From Allobranchiibius sp. CTAmp26 (GTDB taxonomy: Bacteria > Actinomycetota > Actinomycetes > Actinomycetales > Dermatophilaceae): a DNA stretch of 64,000 nt. The DNA is taken from positions 1-64,000 of the forward strand of contig NZ_JAGEKR010000014.1 of the NCBI RefSeq assembly GCF_017565405.1, in the 5' to 3' direction. Under the pieces are notes generated by a model. That model saw only the letters and a list, made by a program, of their open reading frames with translations. It did no database searches and was not told the origin of the DNA. Positions 51,999-62,395 of this stretch are shown one piece after another (positions within the stretch are counted from its first letter, which is position 1; each line of letters starts with the position of its first letter). The position numbers and the translations under genes are program-made.

Positions 51999-52105
51999 TG
52001 ACCGGGCCGACCATGCGGAACACCTTCGCAAGGTGTCCTGGACACAGAGGGCTCCAGCTCGCCGTCCAGTGTGCGTGGTCTCGCCGAGTTCCGGATCGTG
52101 GGCTC

Positions 52106-53002
52106 TCAGGCCGGGGTCAGAGCCTCTGCGAGCGTGCGGTGGATCTCGGTGATCTTGTCGGCGGTGAGTAGTCCATCGCCTTGTAATTGGGGGTAGAGCT
52201 TCTTCGGCCAGAGGGCCTGCACGCCGCGGGTGGTGAACGCGCCGCCGAACAGTGGCCATTCGGCCTCGACGAAGCAGAGCACTCCAAGGACTGGGATGTC
52301 CTCGGACAACAGGCTGCGTACCACGTCGACCTGCTTGAGCACTCCGTCGACCAGCTTCGTGCAGTCGCGAGAGCCGACCAGCAGGCGTTCAACGCGAGGC
52401 CGCAGGACGCCACCCTCGACCTTCAGTTGAGGACGCCCACCGTACTTCTTGGCATCGATGACGAAAACGCCACTCGCCGTCACAGCCAGGTGGTCGATGT
52501 TCGCTCTGCTCCTGGGGATTCTTCGATCATGCAACAGCAGCAACCTGTCGCAGCGCAGCCGGTCCAACCCCTTACCGAGCCGCTCCTCTCCCCGCGCTCC
52601 GACGTCCCACGCCCTCGTCGACTGAGGGGCCTCGCTCACCGCGAGCAGGAAGCCGCCGAGCTTGGGGTGATCCGCCCGGACCCGCTCCTCACGCTTGGCC
52701 CTACGCCGCTCGAACTCGCGACGAGCCGACGCCCCTGCGACGCCCGACGCCGACGCAGGCGGCGCAGCGCGGACCGGCTCAGCGAGCACCGGGGCGACCA
52801 CATCGCCCACTGGCCGAGCTTCCGCACCAAGGGCATTCTGGTCATGAGTGATGCAGCGGACCCTCTTCATCGTGCGCTCGTAGATCGCCTCGCTCCTGGC
52901 GGGAAGATCGATCCCACAGACACGACACACCCCGTCGTACCGCAGACGCATCCGCGTCTCCCCAGCTCCGCTCTGCACCGCGCCACCGTATCGATCGGCC
53001 AC
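52106..53002 (-). CDS. NERD-domain (nuclease-related) protein with N-terminal zinc-ribbon-like segment
   Basis: A 298-aa protein. Residues 18-55 contain a C-x2-C motif (VCRVCG) and a later VRCITHD, forming a putative zinc ribbon. A basic linker (RREFERRRAKREERV) follows. The NERD domain is C-terminal (about 130-260: WDVGARGEERLGKGLDRL; NIDHLAVTASGVFVIDAKKYGG), with the Asp and Lys residues of nuclease-like folds. NERD proteins are common on mobile or accessory DNA; their function is uncertain. The GTG start 53002 is 12 bp from the upstream I78 gene stop. Confidence 0.88.
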   Translation of the reverse strand: MADRYGGAVQSGAGETRMRLRYDGVCRVCGIDLPARSEAIYERTMKRVRCITHDQNALGAEARPVGDVVAPVLAEPVRAAPPASASGVAGASARREFERRRAKREERVRADHPKLGGFLLAVSEAPQSTRAWDVGARGEERLGKGLDRLRCDRLLLLHDRRIPRSRANIDHLAVTASGVFVIDAKKYGGRPQLKVEGGVLRPRVERLLVGSRDCTKLVDGVLKQVDVVRSLLSEDIPVLGVLCFVEAEWPLFGGAFTTRGVQALWPKKLYPQLQGDGLLTADKITEIHRTLAEALTPA

Positions 53003-53013
53003 GCCGCTTGGTG

Positions 53014-53505
53014 TTATCCGAGGTAGACGCTTCGGACGTGGTCGGTCTCGTCGATTCCCAGGTTGACGCGGGTCGCACAGTAATCCGCGGTCACTGCGTC
53101 GCCGGGTCGGATCACGCGCACGTAGAGGCCGCGCTGGGTAGCTATGTCGTCCGCGCTCTGGGCGGTCATGCCGACTAAGCCTGCTGCGCGCTCATGGACC
53201 TCGCGTTGTTCGTCAAGTCTCTCGTTTCCTGCTTCGGCGATGCTCACTCCGCTGGGTGGAGCAGCCGGTGCGAAGTCCATGTCGACCATGTACTGGTAGA
53301 GGTGAGCGTCGATCTCGAGACTCTGGTTAGACCTGGCGGCTTCGTCGATGGCTTCCTGTAGGGACTCGACGGCGAGGGTGTCGCGGGAGTCGTAGCGGGT
53401 GGGCAGTGAGACCGACCAGACGACGGGGTACCCCGTGGGCGCGTTCATCCAGGCACGGGCACCGCTCACTCGTTCGCGCGACTTGGACTTGCGGGCGTTC
53501 GTCAC
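53014..53505 (-). CDS. Protein with C-terminal I78-type peptidase inhibitor domain
   Basis: About 163 aa (GTG 53505; ATG 53448 gives 144 aa). The C-terminal 55 residues match the I78 inhibitor family: AAGLVGMTA, then RVIRPGDAVTADY, CATRVNLGIDE and a final VYLG, though the Cys-Gly end of the family is replaced. The N-terminal half is unique (YDSRDTLAVESLQEAIDEA) and has no signal peptide, so it would be cytosolic. It is divergent from an HtrA-type protease gene. The start is uncertain; a -10-like TACTCT just ahead of GTG suggests a leaderless transcript. Confidence 0.68.
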   Translation of the reverse strand: MTNARKSKSRERVSGARAWMNAPTGYPVVWSVSLPTRYDSRDTLAVESLQEAIDEAARSNQSLEIDAHLYQYMVDMDFAPAAPPSGVSIAEAGNERLDEQREVHERAAGLVGMTAQSADDIATQRGLYVRVIRPGDAVTADYCATRVNLGIDETDHVRSVYLG

Positions 53506-53847
53506 GAGCAGAGTATGCAACGAAAAGCTCCTCCGAACAGTCGATGTGCGAACGACGAAGCCCGCAGTGGCGCAACGGCTCTGAGCGCGCCTTTCCGCCG
53601 CGAGTGCCCGGCTCCGCCGCAACATGTTGCCCGAGCACCTGCTGGATGAAGCGGGCACCGAGATCCCCAGCTACCGGGCGATCGCAGGTCAGGGGGCATC
53701 GAAGGACTGCACTGCGCACCATTCCTTCTCACAGCGGACGCACTCACTTTCCACACCCCCCAAGCTGGTCGATGACCCTTAATGGTCGTTGTCCCGACGC
53801 GCTGCCAGCAGGTCGAGACACTGCCTATAAGCCCCAAGGAGGCTGCG
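53506..53847. other. Divergent region between the I78-inhibitor and HtrA-type protease genes
   Basis: A 342-bp gap with several GC-driven open frames but no ribosome site, motif or recognisable RNA. The rightward gene has AAGGAGG at 53836-53842. Confidence 0.45.
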
Positions 53848-55095
53848 ATGACTCAGCTCCCGCACGATGACGGTCGACACCACGCGCACCCCAGCGGGTC
53901 CTCATGGGTCCGCATGGAGCGAGATCCCGGACGGGCCGGGCACCGCAGGGGACGACGACTGAGTGCGGCAGCGATCGCGGCGGGGATCGCCATCGGCGCG
54001 GGCGCGAGCGCCGCCGTATGGGCTGAGCAGAGCCCCACGGCACCGTCGGCAGTGGTTCCCAGAGTCACGACCAGTGCAGGGTCCGGTGGCCTGCCAGCAG
54101 GTGGCCGCGGGTTCGCACCTGGAGCACGCGGTCAACTCAATGGCCCAACCGCCACTGCTGACTCCTCGACGCTGCCGCGGGCCACGGCAGCCGAAGAGGT
54201 GGGCGTCGTCGATATCGACACCGTGCTGGGCTACCAGAACGAGTCCGGCGCAGGCACCGGAATGGTGCTGACCTCAACAGGAGAGGTGCTGACCAACAAC
54301 CACGTCATCAACGGCGCCACCAGCATCAAAGTGACCGTGGTCAGCACCGGGGTCAGCTACACCGCCACGGTGGTCGGCACCGACCCCACCCAGGACGTGG
54401 CCGTCCTGCAGCTGCAGGGTGCATCCGGCCTCGCAACAGTGAAGACCGATTCCGCCTCGGTCGGCACCACAGACCAGGTGGTGGGAGTCGGCAACGCCGG
54501 TGGCGCCGGTGGCACACCCAGCGCCTCCACCGGCAAGATCACGGCCACGAACGCGACCATCACCGCCTCCGATGAGGACGGGTCGAGTGCAGAGACGCTG
54601 CACGGGCTGATCCAGATCGACGCCGACATCCAACCCGGTGATTCCGGGGGCCCGCTCTACGACACGACCGGGCGGGTCGTGGGGATCGACACAGCGGACC
54701 AGGTCACTACCGTCGGAAGCACGACGAAGGGATACGCCATCCCAATCGGATCCGCGCTGCGCATCGCGACCCAGATCGAAAGCGGCACCACGAGCAGCAC
54801 CATCCACCAGGGCTATCCAGCATTCCTGGGGATCTCACTGTCCAGCAATCCCACCGACTCCACGACCGGGGCCATGGTGGAGCAAGTACTTCCCAACACA
54901 AGCGCCATTGCAGCCGGTCTCGCTTCCGGCGACGTCATCACCGCCATCGACTCACACCAGATCACCGGCCCCACCAGCCTGCAATCCACCCTGGCGACCT
55001 ACCGACCCGGCAAACGTATCCAACTCACCTGGACCGACCAGGAAGGACAAGCACAGTCGGCCACCGTCGTCCTGACCGCAGGCCCTGCCAACTGA
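53848..55095 (+). CDS. Membrane-anchored HtrA/PepD-type serine protease with PDZ domain
   Basis: A 415-aa protease. A basic cytosolic stretch (GHRRGRR) precedes a single membrane helix (about residues 37-59), then a Gly/Pro-rich linker. The trypsin-like domain has His152 (TNNHVI), Asp183 (TQDVAVLQL) and Ser266 (PGDSGGPL), the intact triad. A PDZ domain follows (about 325-415: GYPAFLGISL; IAAGLASGDVITAIDSHQI). It resembles actinobacterial PepD/HtrA quality-control proteases. Supported by AAGGAGG. Divergent from an I78 inhibitor gene. Confidence 0.93.
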   Translation: MTQLPHDDGRHHAHPSGSSWVRMERDPGRAGHRRGRRLSAAAIAAGIAIGAGASAAVWAEQSPTAPSAVVPRVTTSAGSGGLPAGGRGFAPGARGQLNGPTATADSSTLPRATAAEEVGVVDIDTVLGYQNESGAGTGMVLTSTGEVLTNNHVINGATSIKVTVVSTGVSYTATVVGTDPTQDVAVLQLQGASGLATVKTDSASVGTTDQVVGVGNAGGAGGTPSASTGKITATNATITASDEDGSSAETLHGLIQIDADIQPGDSGGPLYDTTGRVVGIDTADQVTTVGSTTKGYAIPIGSALRIATQIESGTTSSTIHQGYPAFLGISLSSNPTDSTTGAMVEQVLPNTSAIAAGLASGDVITAIDSHQITGPTSLQSTLATYRPGKRIQLTWTDQEGQAQSATVVLTAGPAN

Positions 55096-55430
55096 CGAAC
55101 GCCAGCTCATCCACGACACGTCAGCGCGGGTCGACCGCCAGCGACCTGCGTGCCTCGGCTGGCCATGTCCTTGCATTCGAGTCGATGACAACCTGCCCCG
55201 CGCCTGACTCAGCTGCTTCTCAATGCACCGGGACCCACAACGGCCCCGACCTGCACTTCTGCAGCTCAAAAGCTACGTCGGTCGGCTCCCCGGTCGGACT
55301 CGAACCAACCTGAGTCCTTCCGCCGCGAAAGCGCGTTGATTGTGCGAATCGAGCCTGAGGCGCGATTGCTGGCGATGGTCGGCTGCGCGGCCGTATCCGA
55401 GGCACAGACCGCGGCAGCCGCGCCGAGGTG
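55096..55430. other. Intergenic region with a tRNA 3' fragment
   Basis: A 335-bp stretch between the convergent HtrA-type protease and 352-aa protein genes. It holds no gene, but carries the tRNA-like fragment at 55284-55310. Confidence 0.55.
55284..55310 (-). other. 3' fragment of a tRNA gene (possible att site)
   Basis: On the minus strand, GTTGG-TTCGAGT-CCGAC forms a proper T-arm and is followed by CGGGGAG, the 3' acceptor strand, as in tRNA-Asn-like genes. The 5' half and anticodon arm are absent nearby. Tyrosine-recombinase elements often leave such 3' tRNA duplicates. No integrase is present in the window. Confidence 0.5.
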
Positions 55431-56489
55431 CTAGCTGCCTCTCACGATGATGCTGTCGAATTCTGCTCTCCCAGCCGTGAGCACCGCATGGTCTGGCGAT
55501 CGGCGCGTCAGCCAGGGCTCCGGATCGCGCGCCTCGATGATCCGGTAGCCGTCGACGGTGGTCTCCATCCGCCAGGCCGGCCCAAGCTGCAGCGGGCCAT
55601 GCGCCGGGGTGAGCATCTGCAGCGCGAACACGTCTGGCACCAGAGTCTTCGGAGCGTCCAGGACATCCTCCCAGTAAGGAGAATACGGTGGATTGGTCAG
55701 GGCCGAGAAAAAGTTTCGCCACCGATGCACGATCATCCTGTTCGGATTCACCGCAGCGAATGTGACCCAAGCGCGACACCGAGGGAAGAGATCTGCAAAG
55801 CGCTCCAGCTCGCGGGCTCGATCTTCAGCGTCCTGGCAGCTCACCGAGGCGAGCACGCAATCACGGTTGAGCACCACCCGCCGGAACGTGCCCTTCTCGA
55901 ACGTCACGACAGCGATGTCGGAGGTCCACCGTAGGGCCCTCTCAAGATCGCTCCGGACGCGTACTGGCTCGATACGACGGTCTCGCTTCCAGGTCGAGAT
56001 GAAAACACGGCTGGCGTGGCCGACCCCGACCCATGCCAGTACCTCGTCAATGAGCGCCGGCGGGGTGTCCGCCGGTGGGTACTGAGCGGGAGGGACGACG
56101 TCCCGATCGCCCAAGCGCAGTCCCGCCGTGAGACCCGTGATCTCAGGTTTGTCGATCCCCGATCGTTGAGTCGGGGCGCGCACCAACTCTCCGACGATCC
56201 CCTCCCACACAGGATGCTGGGCAAAATGACTCAACAGCTCGGCCAGCCGCGCCCGACGAGGTCCGCGATAGGCGATCCGCACCATCGCGTCCTCTGACCA
56301 CGGCACGGGGCCGTCCAGATCGATGTAAGGCTCGGGAAACCTCACTCGCGCGTCGGCCAACGCTGCCGCTACACGATCGGCGAGTGAGAGCCCACCACGG
56401 CCGGGATGGTCAAGCCGAACCAGCAGGTCGAGGTACTCCCCCCGCTTCGTCAGAGTGAGCTGCTCGGCGTCAACAGCGAGCATCGTCAT
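55431..56489 (-). CDS. Hypothetical protein (352 aa)
   Basis: A 352-aa protein I do not recognise. It has no signal peptide or clear membrane helix and looks soluble and mixed alpha/beta. Visible stretches are EYLDLLVRLDHPGRGGLSLADRVAAAL, FPEPYIDLDGPVPWSEDAMVRI, and NPNRMIVHRWRNFFSALTNPPYSPYWEDVL, the latter rich in aromatic residues. Five Trp residues occur in the second half. It lies next to a decayed NERD fragment and a tRNA fragment, suggesting accessory DNA. Possible role unknown. Confidence 0.6.
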   Translation of the reverse strand: MTMLAVDAEQLTLTKRGEYLDLLVRLDHPGRGGLSLADRVAAALADARVRFPEPYIDLDGPVPWSEDAMVRIAYRGPRRARLAELLSHFAQHPVWEGIVGELVRAPTQRSGIDKPEITGLTAGLRLGDRDVVPPAQYPPADTPPALIDEVLAWVGVGHASRVFISTWKRDRRIEPVRVRSDLERALRWTSDIAVVTFEKGTFRRVVLNRDCVLASVSCQDAEDRARELERFADLFPRCRAWVTFAAVNPNRMIVHRWRNFFSALTNPPYSPYWEDVLDAPKTLVPDVFALQMLTPAHGPLQLGPAWRMETTVDGYRIIEARDPEPWLTRRSPDHAVLTAGRAEFDSIIVRGS

Positions 56490-56551
56490 CCCCCGCGCTG
56501 ATCTTCAGGGTGTCGGTACCGGTGGCGTCGTTTGTTCGTCGCCAGCTCACC

Positions 56552-56692
56552 TCATGAACGACGCAGCGGACCGTCCACATGCCGCGCGTGTCGGTCGCCT
56601 CGCTTCTGCCTTGACGATCTACCCCACTGATCCCGGGGAACCGCAGGCGCATCTGCCTCTCCTCGGTTGCCGCCACCGTACGTCCAGCGGCT
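56552..56692 (-). pseudogene. Decayed copy of the NERD gene 5' end
   Basis: This stretch is clearly similar to 52842-52996, the start of the NERD gene: for example ATGCAGCGGACC versus ACGCAGCGGACC and ACGCATCCGCGTCTCC versus GCGCATCTGCCTCTCC. The translated remnant begins MRLRFPGISG and keeps VRCVVHE but has lost both zinc-ligand cysteines of CRVCG. It is a degraded paralogue, now upstream of the 352-aa gene. Confidence 0.6.
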
Positions 56693-56916
56693 CGCGAGGA
56701 AGGCGAAACGGCACACCCCATCGATGTGTCCTACCGCTGTAAGTGCCCTGCGCAGGAACCACCAGGAGCACCACGCTCCGTGAGCGCCGAAAGTCCGAGC
56801 CCGCGAATGTGTCGCGGGCGGCTCCACGAGGCGTGGTTCATGTCCGCAGTTTCGGGTCAGCGTGCCGTGCGCAGGTGCCTCGATCCGACACGTATCCGAC
56901 ACGAATCCCGAATGAC

Positions 56917-56955
56917 ACAGCCCCTGACCTAGCGTTTCCGCAGGTCAGGGGCTGT
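56917..56955 (-). terminator. Terminator of the tRNA cluster
   Basis: ACAGCCCCTGACCT (56917-56930) and AGGTCAGGGGCTGT (56942-56955) are perfect 14-bp arms around an 11-nt loop. They lie 11 bp past the 3' end of tRNA-Val, in the direction of tRNA transcription. Confidence 0.7.
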
Positions 56956-56965
56956 TCCGTACTCG

Positions 56966-57037
56966 TGGGCGATACTGGGATCGAACCAGTGACCTCTTCC
57001 GTGTCAGGGAAGCGCGCTACCGCTGCGCCAATCGCCC
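56966..57037 (-). tRNA. tRNA-Val (anticodon GAC)
   Basis: The cloverleaf is GGGCGAT / GCGC...GCGC / CTTCC-CTGACAC-GGAAG / ACTGG-TTCGATC-CCAGT / ATCGCCC-A. The loop CTGACAC gives anticodon GAC for GTC and GTT valine codons. The CCA is not encoded. Confidence 0.95.
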
Positions 57038-57048
57038 AAAATCATGGG

Positions 57049-57124
57049 TGGAGCGGACAACCGGGCTCGAACCGGCGACCTCAACCTTGGCAAGGTTGCG
57101 CTCTACCAACTGAGCTATGTCCGC
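57049..57124 (-). tRNA. tRNA-Gly (anticodon GCC), copy 1
   Basis: The cloverleaf is GCGGACA / GCTC...GAGC / AACC-TTGCCAA-GGTT / CCGGTTCGAGCCCGG / TGTCCGC-T, with CCA encoded at 57049-57051. The loop TTGCCAA gives anticodon GCC. It is identical to the copy at 58765-58837 over about 74 bp. Confidence 0.95.
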
Positions 57125-57244
57125 CTGCTGCACTCCCCGGCGTTCGCCCGGGTGAACAACGAGGGGAACTGTAGCCGAGGTGGTGCCCGGCACCCAAAAC
57201 GGCTCCCGGGCGCGGCGCGTCCCGGGTCGTTCCGGAGCGACACG

Positions 57245-58087
57245 TCACCCCCAGAACGCGGCGACCTGCGCGGCTTTGGAGCGACCGACGGCACGCCCGG
57301 CCTCGGCGGACGGTGCACGGGTGGCCGGAGACAGCGGGTTGCGCCCGAACGCCGCCATCGACCGCACATTCGCCGATACGACGAGTACTCGCGCATCCGC
57401 CGGCGCGACCACGTCGGCCTCCAGGTCACCGAGCAGCGACGGCGCACCGGGCAGGGTCGGGGTCACCACGAGGATCCGGTCGCAGCCGGCCGCGAGGTCC
57501 ACGTTGGTGCCCGAGCGCATCCCACCGTCCATGTAGCGTCGCTCGCCGATCGACACGGGTGGCCACACGCCTGGCACCGCACAGCTGGCCGCCACCGCGT
57601 CGACCAGGCTCGTATCGCCGTGCGGGGTGAAGGTTGTCAGCTCACCGGTCGCGGTGTCGATCGCCGTGAGGATGAGCCGACGGTCCGGCCAGTCCAGCGA
57701 CGGCAGCCGCGCCTCGATGGCCGCACGCCGCTCGGCCTCGGACACCGTGCGGGCTGCCAGGGCCAGCTCACCGAACCGGCGACGAGCGACCACGGGCGAC
57801 TCGGCCCCGCGCGCCGCCGCCTCGTACGAGGCCGCCAGCGCCTCCGCGTCCAGGTCGACCTCGATCTCGGCCGTCTCGGAACGCAGCTGAGCGGCGTACA
57901 GCTCCTCCAGATCGACACCGGAGGTGATCTGCGCACCCACGGCCGCACCCGCCGAGGTGCCGATGACCACGTCGACGTCCACGAGAGCGGGCCGCAGGTC
58001 GGGCGCCCCGTCGCGCAGCCCGAGCAGCACTCCCAGCTCCCATGCGATGCCGGCGACTCCCCCGCCGGCGAGGACCAGTGCTCTCAT
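57245..58087 (-). CDS. Patatin-like phospholipase
   Basis: A 280-aa lipid acyl hydrolase. The oxyanion loop GGGVAG is at residues 8-13, the nucleophile Ser45 is in GTSAGA, and the catalytic Asp187 is in DGG. The family hydrolyses membrane lipids. The N-terminus has no signal peptide. ATG 58087 has GGGAG upstream. Confidence 0.9.
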   Translation of the reverse strand: MRALVLAGGGVAGIAWELGVLLGLRDGAPDLRPALVDVDVVIGTSAGAAVGAQITSGVDLEELYAAQLRSETAEIEVDLDAEALAASYEAAARGAESPVVARRRFGELALAARTVSEAERRAAIEARLPSLDWPDRRLILTAIDTATGELTTFTPHGDTSLVDAVAASCAVPGVWPPVSIGERRYMDGGMRSGTNVDLAAGCDRILVVTPTLPGAPSLLGDLEADVVAPADARVLVVSANVRSMAAFGRNPLSPATRAPSAEAGRAVGRSKAAQVAAFWG

Positions 58088-58234
58088 CGACTCTCCCTCT
58101 CGCGTGTCACCCGCGAACTCTCGCAGCTGTCGGTGACACCGGGCATGCTGGGCGCTGTTCGCCGCACCGAGCCGTTGCAAGCCTCGCCGCGTCTCGGGCC
58201 CCCGCCGAGACCATCACTCAGGAGACCCCCACCC

Positions 58235-58636
58235 ATGGACATGCGCCTCGAGCTCGTCCCCCTGCCCGTCACGGACGTCGACCGCAGCAAGGCGTTCTAC
58301 GTCGACCAGGCGGGGTTCGTCCTCGACCACGACATCGAGCCGGGCAACGGGATGCGCATCGTGCAGCTGACTCCCCCGGGCTCGGCCTGCTCGGTGGTGA
58401 TCGGCGTCGGGATCAGCGACCCGAACGCCGGTCGGCTGTCCGGCCTGCATCTGGTGGTCGACGACATCGCCGCGGCCCGGGAGGAGCTGCGCACCCGAGA
58501 TGTCGACATCTCCGAGGTGCAGGACATGGGTGGGGTGAAGTACTCCTACTTCTCCGACCCGGACGGGAACTCATGGGCGCTGCAGGAGATCTCACGCCGG
58601 AGCCCCGAGCCCACGACGGCCGGCGATCCTGTCTAG
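58235..58636 (+). CDS. VOC (glyoxalase-like) superfamily protein
   Basis: A 133-aa single-domain VOC protein: LELVPLPVTDVDRSKAFYVDQAGF, GLHLVVDDIAAAREEL and YSYFSDPDGNSWALQEI. These proteins are metal-dependent and act in detoxification, isomerisation or dioxygenase reactions; the substrate is unknown. AGGAG lies upstream of ATG 58235. Divergent from the patatin gene. Confidence 0.9.
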   Translation: MDMRLELVPLPVTDVDRSKAFYVDQAGFVLDHDIEPGNGMRIVQLTPPGSACSVVIGVGISDPNAGRLSGLHLVVDDIAAAREELRTRDVDISEVQDMGGVKYSYFSDPDGNSWALQEISRRSPEPTTAGDPV

Positions 58637-58643
58637 AACATGC

Positions 58644-58717
58644 TGGAGGTGGCGACGGGATTTGAACCCGTGTAGACGGCTTTGCAGGCCGTTGCCTCGC
58701 CTCTCGGCCACGCCACC
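58644..58717 (-). tRNA. tRNA-Cys (anticodon GCA)
   Basis: The cloverleaf is GGTGGCG / GCC-GAG... / ACGGC-CTGCAAA-GCCGT / CGGG-TTCAAAT-CCCG / CGCCACC-T, with CCA encoded. The loop CTGCAAA gives anticodon GCA. It starts 7 bp from the VOC gene stop, on the opposite strand. Confidence 0.95.
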
Positions 58718-58764
58718 ACGTCCGGGACGGTCGCGCCGCGAGGCGCTGACCGGTCCCGGAGCAG

Positions 58765-58837
58765 AGCGGACAACCGGGCTCGAACCGGCGACCTCAACCT
58801 TGGCAAGGTTGCGCTCTACCAACTGAGCTATGTCCGC
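58765..58837 (-). tRNA. tRNA-Gly (anticodon GCC), copy 2
   Basis: Same sequence and fold as the copy at 57049-57124 but without an encoded CCA (CTGC follows the discriminator). The anticodon is GCC. Confidence 0.95.
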
Positions 58838-58999
58838 ATCTACACGTCAGCGGAAAGGGCCGCCGAACGCTCCGCGAGGTTATCCGATCGCCCACAGCGA
58901 GTCCAACCGCGCCCACCCTGTCCAGCGGTTGTCCGCAGATTCGTGGCGACGGGGTCACGAAAGTGCGGACAACCGAGGCGGGAGCGCGGTCGGCGCGGG

Positions 59000-60172
59000 C
59001 TACGAGTGGGACGTCTGCGACGCGCGGGACGACGCGCCGGACACAGAGGCGTCCACCGCCTGCAGTCCCGGCGGCGGCTCCTCGATCGGCGTCTCCCTGC
59101 GTGCCCGGATCCACGCGGCGCGTCGACCGGGCAGCCGGGCGGCGACCGGCTGCTCGTCGCCTCGGGACCGCGCGTCCATCCAGCCACGCGCCCGATCGCG
59201 GACCGTCGGCACCTCGCGCATCGGCCAGATGCGGGCGGCGGAGGCATTGAACGCGGCCCCGATGAGCACCCCGATCCCGAGGAAGTAGAGCCAGATCAAC
59301 ACGACGATGGTCGCTGCCAGCGGCCCGTAGATGCTCACCCCGTTGATCGACGCGCCGAGGAACCAGCGCAGCGCCATGGAGGTGACGACCCAGATGGCGA
59401 GGGTCATCGCGGCCCCCGGAAGGGCGCGTACCCAGGGCGTACGCCGCGGCGTCGCGATGTAGTAGAGCGTCGCGAAACCCAGGATCGTGAGGCCTCCGAC
59501 GAGCGGCCAGTAGAAGTTCATGAGGAAGAGGACCTTCGCCGGCAGCCGCTGCTCCAGCAACCCGGGGCCGACCACGATGAGCGGCACGACCAGGGCGCCG
59601 AAGACGAGCGTCACGAAGTAGAGCGACAGGCTGAGCACCCGGGTGCGCACGATCCCGCGGCGCCCGCCCTGCCCGTACATGATCGAGATCGTGTCGAGCA
59701 GCACGTTCAAGGCACGTGATCCTGACCACAGGGACAGCACGAACCCGACGGACACGACATCCGGTCGTCCGCCGCCCAGCGCCTGGCGCAGGGTCGGGAC
59801 GAGCACCTCCTGCAGGCTGTCCTCGGTCAGGAAACGGGACGCGTACCGCACGATGCTGTTGGTGACGTCCTGACGTACGCCGGCGCCGAGCCAGTTGCCG
59901 ACGTACCCCACCAGACCCAACAGCCCGTAGAGCAGTGGCGGGAAGGAGAGCAGGGCGAAGAAGCCCGCTTCCGCGGCCAGACCGGTCACGCGGTAGCGCA
60001 TGCAGATGCGCACGGTGGCGAGCACGAGCCGGACGAGTGAGACCAGCCCGGGCACCCGCCCGAGCTGCTCGCGTACGGCCCGCCGGTTCAGACCCACGGG
60101 AGGTGGCGGGCCTGCGTGCGTTTGGTCACGGGGGCCACGGTAGCCGTCAGGAGTCCCATCTCCATGCACCAT
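59000..60172 (-). CDS. YihY/UPF0761-type membrane protein
   Basis: A 390-aa protein with about six helices. Family text: YRVTGLAAEAGFFALLSFPPLLYGLLGLVGY, SGSRALNVLLDTISIMYGQ, and the C-terminal LGASINGVSIYGPLAATIVVLIWLYFLGIGVLIGAAFNA. The family was once called RNase BN in error and has no known function. It has a polar C-terminal tail of about 80 residues. ATG 60172 is 10 bp from the divergent glgX start. An alternative start is GTG 60169. Confidence 0.85.
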   Translation of the reverse strand: MVHGDGTPDGYRGPRDQTHAGPPPPVGLNRRAVREQLGRVPGLVSLVRLVLATVRICMRYRVTGLAAEAGFFALLSFPPLLYGLLGLVGYVGNWLGAGVRQDVTNSIVRYASRFLTEDSLQEVLVPTLRQALGGGRPDVVSVGFVLSLWSGSRALNVLLDTISIMYGQGGRRGIVRTRVLSLSLYFVTLVFGALVVPLIVVGPGLLEQRLPAKVLFLMNFYWPLVGGLTILGFATLYYIATPRRTPWVRALPGAAMTLAIWVVTSMALRWFLGASINGVSIYGPLAATIVVLIWLYFLGIGVLIGAAFNASAARIWPMREVPTVRDRARGWMDARSRGDEQPVAARLPGRRAAWIRARRETPIEEPPPGLQAVDASVSGASSRASQTSHS

Positions 60173-60181
60173 GATGGTCCG

Positions 60182-62311
<2,130 letters not shown>

Positions 62312-62395
62312 TCCCGTCCCGCCGACGCCCCTGAGTGGGTTGTCGGCGGACGAACACCCGGTGGGTTGCGGCGGTGCGGTCACGTTCCCGCGGCG

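Larger units (their letters stand above)
56490..56965. other. Non-coding region between the 352-aa gene and the tRNA cluster
   Basis: About 476 bp holding the decayed NERD fragment and the hairpin at 56917-56955. Nothing else is recognised between 56693 and 56916. Confidence 0.5.
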
